From Clostridia bacterium (lineage in GTDB: Bacteria; Bacillota; Clostridia; Oscillospirales; Acutalibacteraceae), in NCBI GenBank assembly GCA_017521425.1, contig JAFXCQ010000030.1:100759-164758 (forward strand): a DNA stretch of 64,000 bases, in the 5' to 3' direction. The position numbers were made by a program, and so were the translations under genes. Shown here piece after piece: positions 53,613-63,175 of the stretch (position 1 is the first letter of the stretch; each line of letters opens with the position of its first letter). The notes beneath the pieces were generated by a model. The model was not told where the DNA came from, searched no databases, and worked only from the letters and a program-made list of their open reading frames with translations.

Positions 53613-54548
53613 GTGAAAGTATTAAACAACAAAGAACTTCTAAAACTATTACCAAAAATAACCAAGAGTGAATTCGGCAAAGATGTAACCGCTTTGAAAT
53701 ATATAGGTGGAGGGAGTTTCGGTAAAGTTTTTAAAGGCGTTTTATCCGATGGTGGGTTTATTATTCTTAAAGTATATAGAATTAAAGATATGAATAAAAA
53801 TGAAGCGAAACAATTAGAAATCTTAAGTCAAAATACAACCGTTACTATGCCTGAAGTATATTTTACATATAATGATAGTCAGGTTGAAGTGATGGCAATG
53901 AGTTTCATTGAGGGTTCAAATGCTTTAAATCCGTTGTTTTTATTAAAAAACAGAGAGAAAAAACAGAAATTTGCGGATTCTGTTATAGAAGGAATGTTAG
54001 AATTTCATTCTGTTACTAACAATACCTTTGGTCCTGTCAGTAACCCTACTTATAATAGTTGGTTAGCATTTTATGAGGATAATATTCTCACACCCAAACT
54101 TAACGGGTTAAAAGAATTATCTGAAAAAGGAAAGTACAGTAAAAAGAAATTTAAAGTTCTTGAGCAAGCGGCAGAATTTTATAGAACTAATATTAACGAA
54201 CCTGAAAAAGCAGTTCTTATTCATGGAGACCTTAACATTATGAATATAATGGCAGATAAAAAGACAATGAAACTTAATGGTTTTATTGACCCGTGCAATA
54301 CATTGTGGGCAGACCGAGAGTATGATTTATTTCAACTGCTTAATATGTGGGGGAATAGTTTTTATCTTTATGATACATATAAGGCGAAATGCGATATGTC
54401 GGAATATTGCGACTTCAAGGTTGCGTTCTTCGGGGCGATAAATGAAGCGGGCTGTCTACTCACCAGTGGTGTACATATGCCACTTTGGGAAATACTTTGT
54501 TTCAACAGATTAAAAAAAGAAATGAAAAAGTTAGGGTTATTAAAATGA
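53613..54548 (+). CDS. Phosphotransferase of the aminoglycoside/fructosamine-kinase fold
   Basis: The 311-residue protein has a Gly-rich loop GGGSFGKVFKG (about 31-41), the catalytic HGDLNIMNIM (Brenner motif, about 205-214) and IDPCNTLWADREYDL with the metal-binding Asp. The APH fold covers antibiotic kinases and small-molecule kinases; resistance is not implied. GTG start after AAGGGTG. It overlaps the peptide deformylase gene by 4 bases. Confidence 0.87.
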   Translation: MKVLNNKELLKLLPKITKSEFGKDVTALKYIGGGSFGKVFKGVLSDGGFIILKVYRIKDMNKNEAKQLEILSQNTTVTMPEVYFTYNDSQVEVMAMSFIEGSNALNPLFLLKNREKKQKFADSVIEGMLEFHSVTNNTFGPVSNPTYNSWLAFYEDNILTPKLNGLKELSEKGKYSKKKFKVLEQAAEFYRTNINEPEKAVLIHGDLNIMNIMADKKTMKLNGFIDPCNTLWADREYDLFQLLNMWGNSFYLYDTYKAKCDMSEYCDFKVAFFGAINEAGCLLTSGVHMPLWEILCFNRLKKEMKKLGLLK

Positions 54549-54958
54549 TAAAAGATATAATTCACGATGAAAAATTTTTAGCGCAAAAAGCAGAAAGTGC
54601 TACAAAAGAAGATTTATATATAGCAGATGATTTAAGGGATACTTTAGAAGCAAATAAAGAAAAATGTGTCGGTATGGCAGCTAATATGATTGGTGTAAAT
54701 AAACGCATTATTATATTTGAAGAGGGTAATCAATATTCTGTTATGTTTAATCCTGAAATAATAAAAAAACGAGATGTATTTGAAACAGAAGAATCGTGTC
54801 TCTCTTTGTTGGGTTATCCTAAGAAAACCAAGCGCTATAAGGCGATTAAGGTGCGTTGGCAAAATGAGAAGTTTGAGTGGCGTATAAAGACATTTAACGG
54901 ATTTGTGGCACAAATCATTCAACACGAAATCGACCATTGCGACGGAATATTGATATAA
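54545..54958 (+). CDS. def: Peptide deformylase, short form
   Basis: The 137-residue protein has the three deformylase motifs: VGMAANMIG in place of GxGLAAPQ, EESCLSL for EGCLS (zinc Cys) and QHEIDHCDG for HExDHxxG. It removes the formyl group from nascent proteins. The Asn in motif 1 instead of Pro-Gln is a feature of a clostridial paralogue group, so it may be a secondary deformylase. It is coupled to the kinase gene by an ATGA overlap. Confidence 0.88.
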   Translation: MIKDIIHDEKFLAQKAESATKEDLYIADDLRDTLEANKEKCVGMAANMIGVNKRIIIFEEGNQYSVMFNPEIIKKRDVFETEESCLSLLGYPKKTKRYKAIKVRWQNEKFEWRIKTFNGFVAQIIQHEIDHCDGILI

Positions 54959-55014
54959 ATCAATGAATTTTATTGTGAGTTGTTTTAATAAATTCAAGGA
55001 TAAAAAGGCAGAAT

Positions 55015-55719
55015 ATGACGAAAACTATAGTTTTAAATAACCAGGTAATCAATTATGAACTGAACAGAAAAAATGTAAAAAATCTTAATTTAAGAATAAA
55101 ACCTGACGGTACAATTTCTGTTTCTGTAAACAACAGAATATCACAAGAAAAAATAGATGCATTTTTAGTAGAGCATTCAGACTTTATTTTAAATGCATTA
55201 AAAAAGTATGAAGAGCTTGAAAAGAATAAACCTGAAGAAATAGAACTAATAACAGGAGATACAGTAAAAATTTTAGGAACAGAAAGAACATTAAAAGTGG
55301 AAAGTGGTTCTAAAAATACTGTGTCGTGTGATAAATACTTTATAACTTTAACTGTTAAAGATACAAGTGATTATGAATTAAAGAAAAAGGTATTTGAAAA
55401 ATGGAAAAAAGAACAGGCAATAAAACTGATTACAGAAATTTGTGAAGCGATGTATCCGTATTTTAAAAATTATGTTCCTGAATTTCCAAAAATAAAATTC
55501 AGAAGAATGACTTCTCGCTGGGGGAGTTGTCAACCAAAGAGTAATATATTGACCTTTAATACACTTTTGATAGAAACACCGGTCGAGTGTATTGAGTATG
55601 TTGTTGCTCACGAGTTTACCCATTTTTTAGAAGCGAATCACAGTAAAAATTTTTATAGTAGGTTGGAAAGAATAATGCCTGATTGGAAAGAACGAAAAAA
55701 GAAATTAAATAATAAATAA
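55015..55719 (+). CDS. YgjP-like (DUF45/M48-type) metallopeptidase
   Basis: The 234-residue protein has the family's RRMTSRWGSC segment and VVAHEFTHFLEANHSKNF, the HExxH zinc site with a third His. It is soluble. Members are often linked with restriction genes, but here the neighbours are deformylase and Nudix genes. The substrate is unknown. Confidence 0.9.
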   Translation: MTKTIVLNNQVINYELNRKNVKNLNLRIKPDGTISVSVNNRISQEKIDAFLVEHSDFILNALKKYEELEKNKPEEIELITGDTVKILGTERTLKVESGSKNTVSCDKYFITLTVKDTSDYELKKKVFEKWKKEQAIKLITEICEAMYPYFKNYVPEFPKIKFRRMTSRWGSCQPKSNILTFNTLLIETPVECIEYVVAHEFTHFLEANHSKNFYSRLERIMPDWKERKKKLNNK

Positions 55720-55720
55720 T

Positions 55721-55760
55721 GCAAAAGAACAACCATCATTCGTGATGGTTGTTCTTTTGC
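55721..55760. terminator. Bidirectional terminator with TTCG loop
   Basis: An 18-bp perfect stem beginning GCAAAAGAACAACC closes on TTCG. It starts 1 base after the YgjP stop and contains the last codons and stop of the convergent Nudix gene. Confidence 0.93.
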
Positions 55761-56230
55761 AAAAATTTATTTAAAACAGTAAATTCTCTTAAATAAAGAC
55801 TTCGCCAGTCTTCGCGCATTTCTTCATATTTACCGAATATTTCCAACGCTTTTTCCAATTCGACCCACTCGGCAGTAATTCCGTGGTCAATTTCAGTTGG
55901 AGTTAAAGAACTTCTACCTGTGCCAACTATTTCACAAGGGAAGTAGTGACTTATGTAAAGTGTTTCAAAGCAATACTCATTAACTGTTATGAATTCATCA
56001 CCTGCATTTACTAAATATGCAGTTTCCTCTTCAACTTCTCTTTCGCAACATTTGTTTAATGTTTCATTTTCTTCAAGTCCACCACCGGGACTCATATATA
56101 TATTAGTATTGAGTTCGTGGGAAAGCAATATTTTATTATCTTTAATAATAATTGCTCTGCCAGAGTGCCTTATTCTTTCAGGTGGGTCAGAGTGATGCTC
56201 GCTTCTTAATTCAACAACTTCATTTTTCAT
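55736..56230 (-). CDS. Nudix hydrolase
   Basis: The 164-residue protein has the Nudix box GGGLEENETLNKCCEREVEEETA (about 57-79), lacking only the last Gly. It cleaves a nucleoside diphosphate linked to another group; the substrate is unknown. ATG 56230 follows GGTGATAATT; the frame runs 15 codons further without a site. Its C-terminus is encoded by the terminator stem. Confidence 0.88.
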   Translation of the reverse strand: MKNEVVELRSEHHSDPPERIRHSGRAIIIKDNKILLSHELNTNIYMSPGGGLEENETLNKCCEREVEEETAYLVNAGDEFITVNEYCFETLYISHYFPCEIVGTGRSSLTPTEIDHGITAEWVELEKALEIFGKYEEMREDWRSLYLREFTVLNKFLQKNNHHE

Positions 56231-56331
56231 AATTATCACCATAAGTATTTTATCAATAGTATAAAGAATTGTCAATTGATTATTTCTCAGATGTATGGTA
56301 AAATATGAAAAATGGATTGTGAGGATTTGCT

Positions 56332-57258
56332 ATGCCATATTTATTTGTACACTTTAAAGAAAAGCTTACACCAGATGGTGAACAAGTCTATTTTGCAAAA
56401 AGTAAAGATGGTTATCATTGGAACGAGGTTAATGACGGGAATCCAGTGTTATCAGCACATTTGGGTGAGTGTGGTTGTCGTGATGTCGAGATTATCCGAC
56501 TGAAAAACAATAGCTTTGTTATACTCACAACAGACCTTTGTATATCAAACAGATATGATGAAAACTACAATATCGACTGGAAAAAGGTCAATAGCTCAGG
56601 TAGTAAAAATTTAAGAATGTGGAAAACGGATGACCTTGTAAATTTCAGTGACGAAAAACTTATTTATTTTGGTCGTGATGATTTCGGTTGTCTTTGGGCA
56701 CCGGAAATTTTCTATGACGAATTAAATGACGAATATTTAATTCACTGGGGTTCAACAGTAAAAGAAGATAATTTTTCACATATGTCTATTTATTGTACAA
56801 CAACAAAAGATTTTGAAACTTTCACAGAACCTAAACTGTTTTTTACTAAAAATAACGAGATTTTAGATAGTCATATAGTAAAAATACGAGATTTGTATCA
56901 CTTATTTTATAAAAATGCGCATAATCCTGGTGTGAATATGCATAGCACTTCAAAGAGCCTTTATGGCACATATACCCACGACGAAGCGTTTCTTCAGTAT
57001 ATGTTAAGTGAAGAAGCGACATTCGGAAAGCCAGGTTCTTACGAAGGTCCGACAACCTTTGTTTTACCTGATGGTAAGTGGTGCCTGATGCTTGATTTCT
57101 TTGGTTGTGAAAAAGAAAAAATGGGTTATGTACCATTCATTTCAGAAAGTGCAGGCGACTGCAAATTCAAAAGAGCAGATGATTTATTTTCGTTCCCTTA
57201 TGGCTTTAAGCATGGTAAGGTGATTGAGATTACTGATGAGGAGTATGAGAGGTTGTAA
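56332..57258 (+). CDS. Glycoside hydrolase family 43-type beta-propeller enzyme
   Basis: The 308-residue protein has the five-bladed propeller pattern with RDVEIIRL near the N-terminus and CLWAPEIFYDELNDEYLIHWGS, the family's PEI segment. Members cleave arabinose, xylose or galactose side chains. No signal peptide, so cytoplasmic. It is 3 bases upstream of a GH35 gene with which it should act on the same oligosaccharide. Confidence 0.83.
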   Translation: MPYLFVHFKEKLTPDGEQVYFAKSKDGYHWNEVNDGNPVLSAHLGECGCRDVEIIRLKNNSFVILTTDLCISNRYDENYNIDWKKVNSSGSKNLRMWKTDDLVNFSDEKLIYFGRDDFGCLWAPEIFYDELNDEYLIHWGSTVKEDNFSHMSIYCTTTKDFETFTEPKLFFTKNNEILDSHIVKIRDLYHLFYKNAHNPGVNMHSTSKSLYGTYTHDEAFLQYMLSEEATFGKPGSYEGPTTFVLPDGKWCLMLDFFGCEKEKMGYVPFISESAGDCKFKRADDLFSFPYGFKHGKVIEITDEEYERL

Positions 57259-57261
57259 GTT

Positions 57262-59001
57262 ATGAACTTTGAGGTAACAAAAAAAGATTTTTTAAAAGAT
57301 GGTAAGCCAATTAAAATAATTTCAGGTGCAGTACATTATTTCAGAAATATGCCCGACACATGGGAAGATATTTTGTTAAAATTAAAAGCTTTGGGTTGTA
57401 ACTGCGTAGAAACATATTGTGTGTGGAATATGCACGAAAAGGTGCAGGGTGAGTACGATTTTACTGGGATTTTAGATATTGCAAAATTTATTGAAATAGC
57501 AGATAAACTTGATTTAATGGTAATTGTAAGACCAGGTCCATACATTTGTTCAGAATGGGAATTCGGTGGATTGCCTTGGTGGATTCAGATTGATGAAAAT
57601 ATTGAAATTCGTTGTATGAATAAAGAATACATAACTCATTTCGATAATTATTTAGACAGACTTTGTGCAGAAATTAAACCATACCTTTTCACAAATGGTG
57701 GCCCAGTTATTATGGTGCAATGTGAAAATGAATATGGTTATTATGGTGACGATAAAGAATACCTTACATATTTAAAAAATGGTTTTATAAATCGTGGAAT
57801 TGATGTGCCACTCTTTACATCTGACGGTACTTCTAAAGAAGATTTACTCGATGGCACAATTGAGGGTTGTCTTTCAACTGTCAATTTCGGTAGCAGGGTA
57901 GAGGAAAACTTTAAGGCACACGATGAGCTTTATCCCGATTCAATAAAAATGTGTATGGAAATGTGGAATGGTTGGTTTGATGCCTGGGGTGACGAAAAGC
58001 ATCACACAACTTCTGCAGAAGATTATGCAAAAGTCGTTGACGATATGCTATCTCGTGGTAGCCTTAATATGTATATGTTTATAGGTGGCACAAACTTCGG
58101 GTTTACGTCCGGTGCAAATCATTACGAAACATTTACCCCTGATGTAACAAGCTATGATTACGATGCGCTTCTTACTGAAAGTGGCGATATTACCTCTAAA
58201 TATTTAGCGGTTCGTGAAGTTATTAAAAAATATGTCGATTACGAATTACCGGAAATCCCTAAAAACCGTGAAAGACGTGCTTATGGTAAATGCGAGCTTA
58301 CAGAAAATGTCGGATTTTTTGAGAGTTTAAATAAACTCTCGTCACCAATTTTTTCAAATGTTCCTAAATGTATGGAAAAATATGGAACCGGCTATGGATT
58401 TATTGCTTATCAGACAACTCTTAACCGTGATTATGAAAATGTAGAATTATTCTTTGAAAGTCTTGGTGACAGAGCGCAGATTTATATAAACGATAATTTA
58501 ATCGATATTCTTTATATAAATGATAAATTAAAAACAGAGTTTTCAGCAAAAAAAGGCGATGTGTTAACAGTTCTTTGCGAAAATATGGGTAGAGCAAATT
58601 TCGGTGCAAAAATGATGCGTAAAAAGGGTATAGCAGGCAGATGTCTTATAGATGACAGAATTCATTTTAACTGGAATGTGTACCCACTTCCTATGAATAA
58701 TCTTGAAAATTTAGAATTTGCAAATAATAAATTTAATGAAAAATCTGCATTTTATAAAGGTAGATTTAATGTAGATAAAAAGTGCGATACATTCTTAAAG
58801 CTCGACAATTTCACAAAAGGCTTTGTTGTAATTAACGGTTTCAATATCGGACGTTTCTGGGAAATAGGTCCACAAAAAACTCTTTATGTGCCATGCTCGA
58901 TTTTAAATGAAGGCGAAAACGAAATTATAGTATTCGAAAGTGATGGCTTGAAAGGTGAACCTGTTGTAGAATTCGGAATAGAACACATTTTGGGAAATTG
59001 A
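57262..59001 (+). CDS. Glycoside hydrolase family 35 beta-galactosidase
   Basis: The 579-residue protein has the GH35 TIM barrel: SGAVHYFRNMP, CNCVETYCVWNMHE, VRPGPYICSEWEFGG, VQCENEYG (acid/base Glu near 155) and CMEMWNGWFDAWGD (nucleophile Glu near 233), followed by jelly-roll domains. It removes terminal beta-galactose. It lacks a signal peptide. It is the second gene of a GH43-GH35 pair. Its stop lies in the left arm of an inverted repeat. Confidence 0.93.
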   Translation: MNFEVTKKDFLKDGKPIKIISGAVHYFRNMPDTWEDILLKLKALGCNCVETYCVWNMHEKVQGEYDFTGILDIAKFIEIADKLDLMVIVRPGPYICSEWEFGGLPWWIQIDENIEIRCMNKEYITHFDNYLDRLCAEIKPYLFTNGGPVIMVQCENEYGYYGDDKEYLTYLKNGFINRGIDVPLFTSDGTSKEDLLDGTIEGCLSTVNFGSRVEENFKAHDELYPDSIKMCMEMWNGWFDAWGDEKHHTTSAEDYAKVVDDMLSRGSLNMYMFIGGTNFGFTSGANHYETFTPDVTSYDYDALLTESGDITSKYLAVREVIKKYVDYELPEIPKNRERRAYGKCELTENVGFFESLNKLSSPIFSNVPKCMEKYGTGYGFIAYQTTLNRDYENVELFFESLGDRAQIYINDNLIDILYINDKLKTEFSAKKGDVLTVLCENMGRANFGAKMMRKKGIAGRCLIDDRIHFNWNVYPLPMNNLENLEFANNKFNEKSAFYKGRFNVDKKCDTFLKLDNFTKGFVVINGFNIGRFWEIGPQKTLYVPCSILNEGENEIIVFESDGLKGEPVVEFGIEHILGN

Positions 59002-59247
59002 AAATTGAAAATGGAAAATTGAAAATTTCGGGGCTACGCCGTAATTGTAATAATTGGTTATAATGGTAAATTGGCTTTTTCATTTATAGTGATTACTGAT
59101 ATTAAGACTTAAAAATAAAGAATTCTATCATTTTTAGTTTATATCAAACTTCAAATGATAGAATTTCTTGTTTTTATTGATAATAAATTATAATCAAACG
59201 CGAAGCGTTTCCTAAATTTTCAATTTTCAACTTTCAATTTTCAATTT
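58995..59247. repeat. Nested inverted repeat: AAATTG-unit outer arms, conserved inner hairpin
   Basis: The outer arms (58995-59028 and 59214-59247) are made of AAATTGAAA units in opposite sense and match at 32 of 34 positions. The inner hairpin at 59121-59165 pairs AATTCTATCATTT with AAATGATAGAATT and shares its CTATCATT-TTAGTTT core with the element at 3429. No gene fits in 59002-59324. Confidence 0.85.
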
Positions 59248-59324
59248 AAAAAACTCTTGTATTTTTCCACAAAACATATTATACTATATCATGTATATTT
59301 ATGTAGTAAATTGGAGAGTGAAAG

Positions 59325-60236
59325 ATGGCTCGTTATGGGCTCGATTTAGGGCGTAAAAATAAATTCGATTCAAAAAGAAAAAGACTATTTATAATTTTGT
59401 TCCTGTGTTTCTGTATTCTTTTAGGTGCTGCATCTACACTTCTTTTGTGGAGCTCTTTAGATTACGATTTCAATAATATTTATGGCGATGATAATGTAGA
59501 GACCACAAAACCGGTACAGAACGAACTGACCGAAGCACCAACCTATGAAGGTAGCGCAGTCTTTTTGCTTGCAGTAACTTCCGATAATAAAGATGCTGTA
59601 AGATTTATAAATCTTATTTCTGTTGACTTGTTAGAAAAAACTATAAGGGTTGTACCTGTGGATGCAAGCAAAATGGTTACAGACGGTTATCATACATTAT
59701 CTACAGCCTTGTTAAAACAAAGCCGGGAATTTTTTATAACCGAGGCAGAAAAAGTTCTTTTTACTGAAATTGACCGTTATGTAATAATAACGGAAACATC
59801 TTATAAATCTATATTTAATGTGTTTGGCAATGTTGATGTCTTTTTAGATGAAGAAATTGCTTACGATACTGAGGATATGTTTTTAGAATTAAAACGCGGT
59901 AAAAATACACTTACACCTGAAAAAGCATATAAATATATGAAATATGTTTCTACAACCTATTCAGGTATTACTGCTTCAGAAAAAAATGCCGATGTTATAG
60001 TTGCCGCATTTTCTGCATTTTACACCTTTGAAAACAATGAAAAATCCGAAGCACTTTTTACAAAAATTATAAACTATTGCGAAACAGATATTTCAATAGT
60101 AGATTTTATAAATGTTAAAGATAAAACCGGCTCAATTATTCCAACATCAACCAAAGAAAAATTAAGGGTTTATGTTGCAGCTACCGTTACTGGTGGTGAC
60201 TTATATGCCGTGGAGGGCACGACAAATGAAGAATAA
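59325..60236 (+). CDS. Membrane-anchored degenerate LytR-CpsA-Psr-like protein
   Basis: The 303-residue protein has a basic N-terminus, one membrane helix (about 22-45) and an extracellular domain resembling the LCP fold (FLLAVTSDN, then VVPVDASKM where active members have the Arg-Asp pair, and later the FNVFGNVDVFLDE segment like GGVxVxV). The catalytic Arg residues are not visible, so ligase activity is doubtful. It overlaps the transglutaminase-like gene by 11 bases. Confidence 0.7.
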   Translation: MARYGLDLGRKNKFDSKRKRLFIILFLCFCILLGAASTLLLWSSLDYDFNNIYGDDNVETTKPVQNELTEAPTYEGSAVFLLAVTSDNKDAVRFINLISVDLLEKTIRVVPVDASKMVTDGYHTLSTALLKQSREFFITEAEKVLFTEIDRYVIITETSYKSIFNVFGNVDVFLDEEIAYDTEDMFLELKRGKNTLTPEKAYKYMKYVSTTYSGITASEKNADVIVAAFSAFYTFENNEKSEALFTKIINYCETDISIVDFINVKDKTGSIIPTSTKEKLRVYVAATVTGGDLYAVEGTTNEE

Positions 60237-61386
60237 AAAAATCCGTTTAGTTGCAATCGTTGTTGCAGTGGTAATTTTAGCGGGTGTTGTAACTGCAAGT
60301 CTTTTGGGACTTCTTTCAAATGTTTTAAAGCCTGCTGATTTCACATATATTGATATTCCAAGCGGTGAAAATACAGGTTATTATCGTTATGCATACAACG
60401 AGTTGAACCAGAATGAACGTAATATATATAATGTAATTTTGCAGAATATCTACTCGATGCCTGAAAAAATAGAGGTTCCTGCACTTGAGGATGGCGACCT
60501 TTTAAAAATATTCGAGGCAATTTCTTATGATAACCCTGATTTATTCTGTTTAGGTCTTACAAGCACATTACAACGCGAGGGTCAGAAGATTTATTTTGTA
60601 CCTGATTATATAATGACTTACGAAGACTATTCAATGAAACTCTCAAATGCTAAAAATATTGCTATGACAATTGCCCAACAGGCAAGCGCATATCCTACCC
60701 AATATGAGCAGGAGCTTTTCGTTCACGATTACATTATAAATCATTGTAATTACAGTAGCGATACTTCAAATCCTAATGTTAATAATATGTATGGATGTCT
60801 TGTAGAAGGCTATGCTTCCTGCGAAGGCTATTCAAGAGCCTTTCAGTACATTTTAAGTCAACTTAATATAGATAACCGAATTGTAACAGGTGAAGCATCT
60901 GACGATGGTATTACTTATATAGGTCATATGTGGAATTTTGTTGTAATAGATGGTAAGGGCTATTTTGTTGATATTACATGGGATGACCCAAGCAGCACAA
61001 ACAGTGTTCTTCAACACACTTATTTTAATGTTACAACAGAGCAGATTCTTTTAAGACATACCAATATTAAACAACCCATCCCTATTTGTACTGATACAGA
61101 AAGTAACTACTTCAACAAAGAGGGTGCAGTTCTTACAAAAACAAACTCAGAGTCTTTAAAGGATTCGTTGGAAACAATTATTTTAAAATCTAAATTCCGT
61201 GGTTACACCTCTGCAGAAATCAAGTTTGATTCTCCTGATGCACTTTCATGGGCAATAGATGAATTTTTTAACAAAGGTGTAGTTTACAGAAGCTATGAAA
61301 TTACTGGTGTTTTGAATAATGCAGAAGAGCAAAAAGTTTATTATAGTGTAAACGAAGAGTTATATACTATTTGTATGTATTTCTGA
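60226..61386 (+). CDS. Membrane-anchored transglutaminase-like protein
   Basis: The 386-residue protein has one N-terminal membrane helix (about 5-30) and an extracellular transglutaminase-like domain with the triad in GYASCEGYSRAF (Cys), GHMWNFV (His) and VDITWDD (Asp). Such proteins act as proteases or cross-linkers at the wall. ATG 60226 follows GGAGG at 9 bases. It is co-translated with the LCP-like gene, so the two may work together. Confidence 0.87.
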   Translation: MKNKKIRLVAIVVAVVILAGVVTASLLGLLSNVLKPADFTYIDIPSGENTGYYRYAYNELNQNERNIYNVILQNIYSMPEKIEVPALEDGDLLKIFEAISYDNPDLFCLGLTSTLQREGQKIYFVPDYIMTYEDYSMKLSNAKNIAMTIAQQASAYPTQYEQELFVHDYIINHCNYSSDTSNPNVNNMYGCLVEGYASCEGYSRAFQYILSQLNIDNRIVTGEASDDGITYIGHMWNFVVIDGKGYFVDITWDDPSSTNSVLQHTYFNVTTEQILLRHTNIKQPIPICTDTESNYFNKEGAVLTKTNSESLKDSLETIILKSKFRGYTSAEIKFDSPDALSWAIDEFFNKGVVYRSYEITGVLNNAEEQKVYYSVNEELYTICMYF

Positions 61387-61419
61387 TGTTATTACTATTG
61401 TATAGAAAGAAGTATTTTT

Positions 61420-61983
61420 ATGGATAAAGAAAAAATAGAAAGAGCCGTAAGAGATATTTTAGAAGCAATCGGCGAAGACCCTGATCGTGAGGGCTTAAAA
61501 GAAACTCCAAAAAGAGTTGCAAATATGTACGAAGAAATATTCAGTGGTATTTCTGAAAATCCTGAACAGCATTTGAAGATTTTCAACGAACCAGGTAATG
61601 ATGAACTTGTCATTGTTCGTGATATTCCACTTTATTCTATGTGCGAGCATCATCTTTTACCATTTGTCGGTAAAGCACATATCGCATACATTCCCAATAA
61701 TGGTAAAATTATAGGTATTTCAAAGCTCGCAAGAATTGTAAATACTTATGCAAGGCGTTTACAGGTCCAGGAAAGACTTACTGCAGAGGTTGCAGATTTC
61801 ATATATACAAAACTTGATGCCAAAAGTGTTGCAGTAGTAGTTGAAGCAGAACACCTTTGTATGACAATGCGTGGTGTCCGTGCAGCAGGTGCAAAAACAG
61901 AAACATCTGCTTTAAGAGGATATGTAAGAAATGATGCAAAGGTTCGTGCAGAGGTTATGTCACTTCTCAATGGTGGTAGATAA
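61420..61983 (+). CDS. folE: GTP cyclohydrolase I
   Basis: The 187-residue protein has the whole family pattern: [33 protein letters not shown] (zinc Cys and His), [20 protein letters not shown] and the late [13 protein letters not shown]. It makes dihydroneopterin triphosphate from GTP, the first step of folate synthesis. It opens the fol operon; its stop and the folP start overlap by one base. Confidence 0.96.
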   Translation: MDKEKIERAVRDILEAIGEDPDREGLKETPKRVANMYEEIFSGISENPEQHLKIFNEPGNDELVIVRDIPLYSMCEHHLLPFVGKAHIAYIPNNGKIIGISKLARIVNTYARRLQVQERLTAEVADFIYTKLDAKSVAVVVEAEHLCMTMRGVRAAGAKTETSALRGYVRNDAKVRAEVMSLLNGGR

Positions 61984-62816
61984 TGTTTTCTATATATAAT
62001 AGTATAAGAGAAAATGAAAGACCACTCGTAATGGGAATACTGAATGTTACCCCCGACTCATTTTTTGAAAGCGGCAAAAACTATTTTGCAGAATCCGCTT
62101 TTAACAGAGCATTAGAAATTGAAAGCGAAGGTGCAGATATTTTAGATATCGGCGGTTGCTCAACTGCACCTGGTAAAACCTTCGCATCACAAGAGGAAGA
62201 GTTAGCGAGATTGAAAACAGTCTTACCACTTATTCCTGATACTGTTAAAATTCCAGTTTCAATAGATACTTTCAGAGTAGATGTTGCAAAATTCGCTTTA
62301 GAAAATGGTGCGCAGATTGTAAATGATGAAAGCGGCTGCTTCAGGGAAGAAATGGCATCTGTTGTAAAAGAATTTGGCGCAAGCTGGATTTTTATGCATA
62401 CTGGTAATAAAACATCATCTGAAACAGGGGAGTATCCTGATGGTGTAGTGTCAGATGTTCTTGAGTTTTTTAAGTCGATGAAGGAGCAAGCAATTAATTT
62501 CGGTATAAGTGAAGATAAACTCTGTTTTGATTATGGTATAGGCTTTGGTAAATCCCGCGAAGATGATTTGACACTTTTAAAGAATACCGATAAATTTTTT
62601 GATTTTAAACCATTACTTGTTGGTGTATCTAATAAAAGAGTAATAGGACAAGCTACAGGTAAAGAGGTTAGTGAAAGACTTTTTGGTACACTTTCAGCTG
62701 AAAGCATTTCTGCATTTTTAGGTGCAGATGTTATAAGAACTCATAATGTAAAAGCATGTGTGGATGTAGTGACTATTTCTGCTTCTATTAAGAAAGGTGT
62801 TTTTTTGAATGGATAA
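61983..62816 (+). CDS. folP: Dihydropteroate synthase
   Basis: The 277-residue TIM-barrel protein has MGILNVTPDSFF, the DIGGCSTAPG loop, SIDTFR and NDESG pterin-binding segments in order. It condenses p-aminobenzoate with hydroxymethyl-dihydropterin pyrophosphate and is the sulfonamide target. It overlaps folE by 1 base and folB by 8 bases. Confidence 0.95.
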   Translation: MFSIYNSIRENERPLVMGILNVTPDSFFESGKNYFAESAFNRALEIESEGADILDIGGCSTAPGKTFASQEEELARLKTVLPLIPDTVKIPVSIDTFRVDVAKFALENGAQIVNDESGCFREEMASVVKEFGASWIFMHTGNKTSSETGEYPDGVVSDVLEFFKSMKEQAINFGISEDKLCFDYGIGFGKSREDDLTLLKNTDKFFDFKPLLVGVSNKRVIGQATGKEVSERLFGTLSAESISAFLGADVIRTHNVKACVDVVTISASIKKGVFLNG

Positions 62817-63174
62817 AATTATTATTAAAGGACTCACACTTAATGCTCACCACGGAGTGTTGCAGGATGAAAAGGATAACGGACAGACTTTTATACTTGA
62901 TATTACTGCGTCACTTGATTTAACAGACGCAAGAAAATCAGATGATTTGAACGATACCGAAAATTATGCAAAAATGATTGGGACAATCAAAGCGGTATTT
63001 TTAAGCGAGAAGAATGATTTGATTGAACACGCAGCAGAAAGAGTTGCAGATTCACTCTTGAAGAATTATGATAGAATTGAAAGTGTAACTGTACTTCTAA
63101 AAAAACCACAAGCACCGATAAATGCAGATTTTGAATATGTTGGTGTTGAAATAACAAAAACAAGGGGATTTTGA
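62809..63174 (+). CDS. folB: Dihydroneopterin aldolase
   Basis: The 121-residue protein begins IIIKGLTLNAHHGVLQDEKDNGQTF, with the family's conserved Glu and Lys later (LLKKPQAPINADF). It cleaves dihydroneopterin to hydroxymethyl-dihydropterin. It sits between folP and folK in the fol operon. Confidence 0.94.
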   Translation: MDKIIIKGLTLNAHHGVLQDEKDNGQTFILDITASLDLTDARKSDDLNDTENYAKMIGTIKAVFLSEKNDLIEHAAERVADSLLKNYDRIESVTVLLKKPQAPINADFEYVGVEITKTRGF

Positions 63175-63175
63175 A

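Noticed and set aside
53613..54548. Aminoglycoside resistance gene
   Set aside because: The APH fold is shared by many metabolic kinases; nothing here points to an antibiotic substrate, so only the fold is reported.
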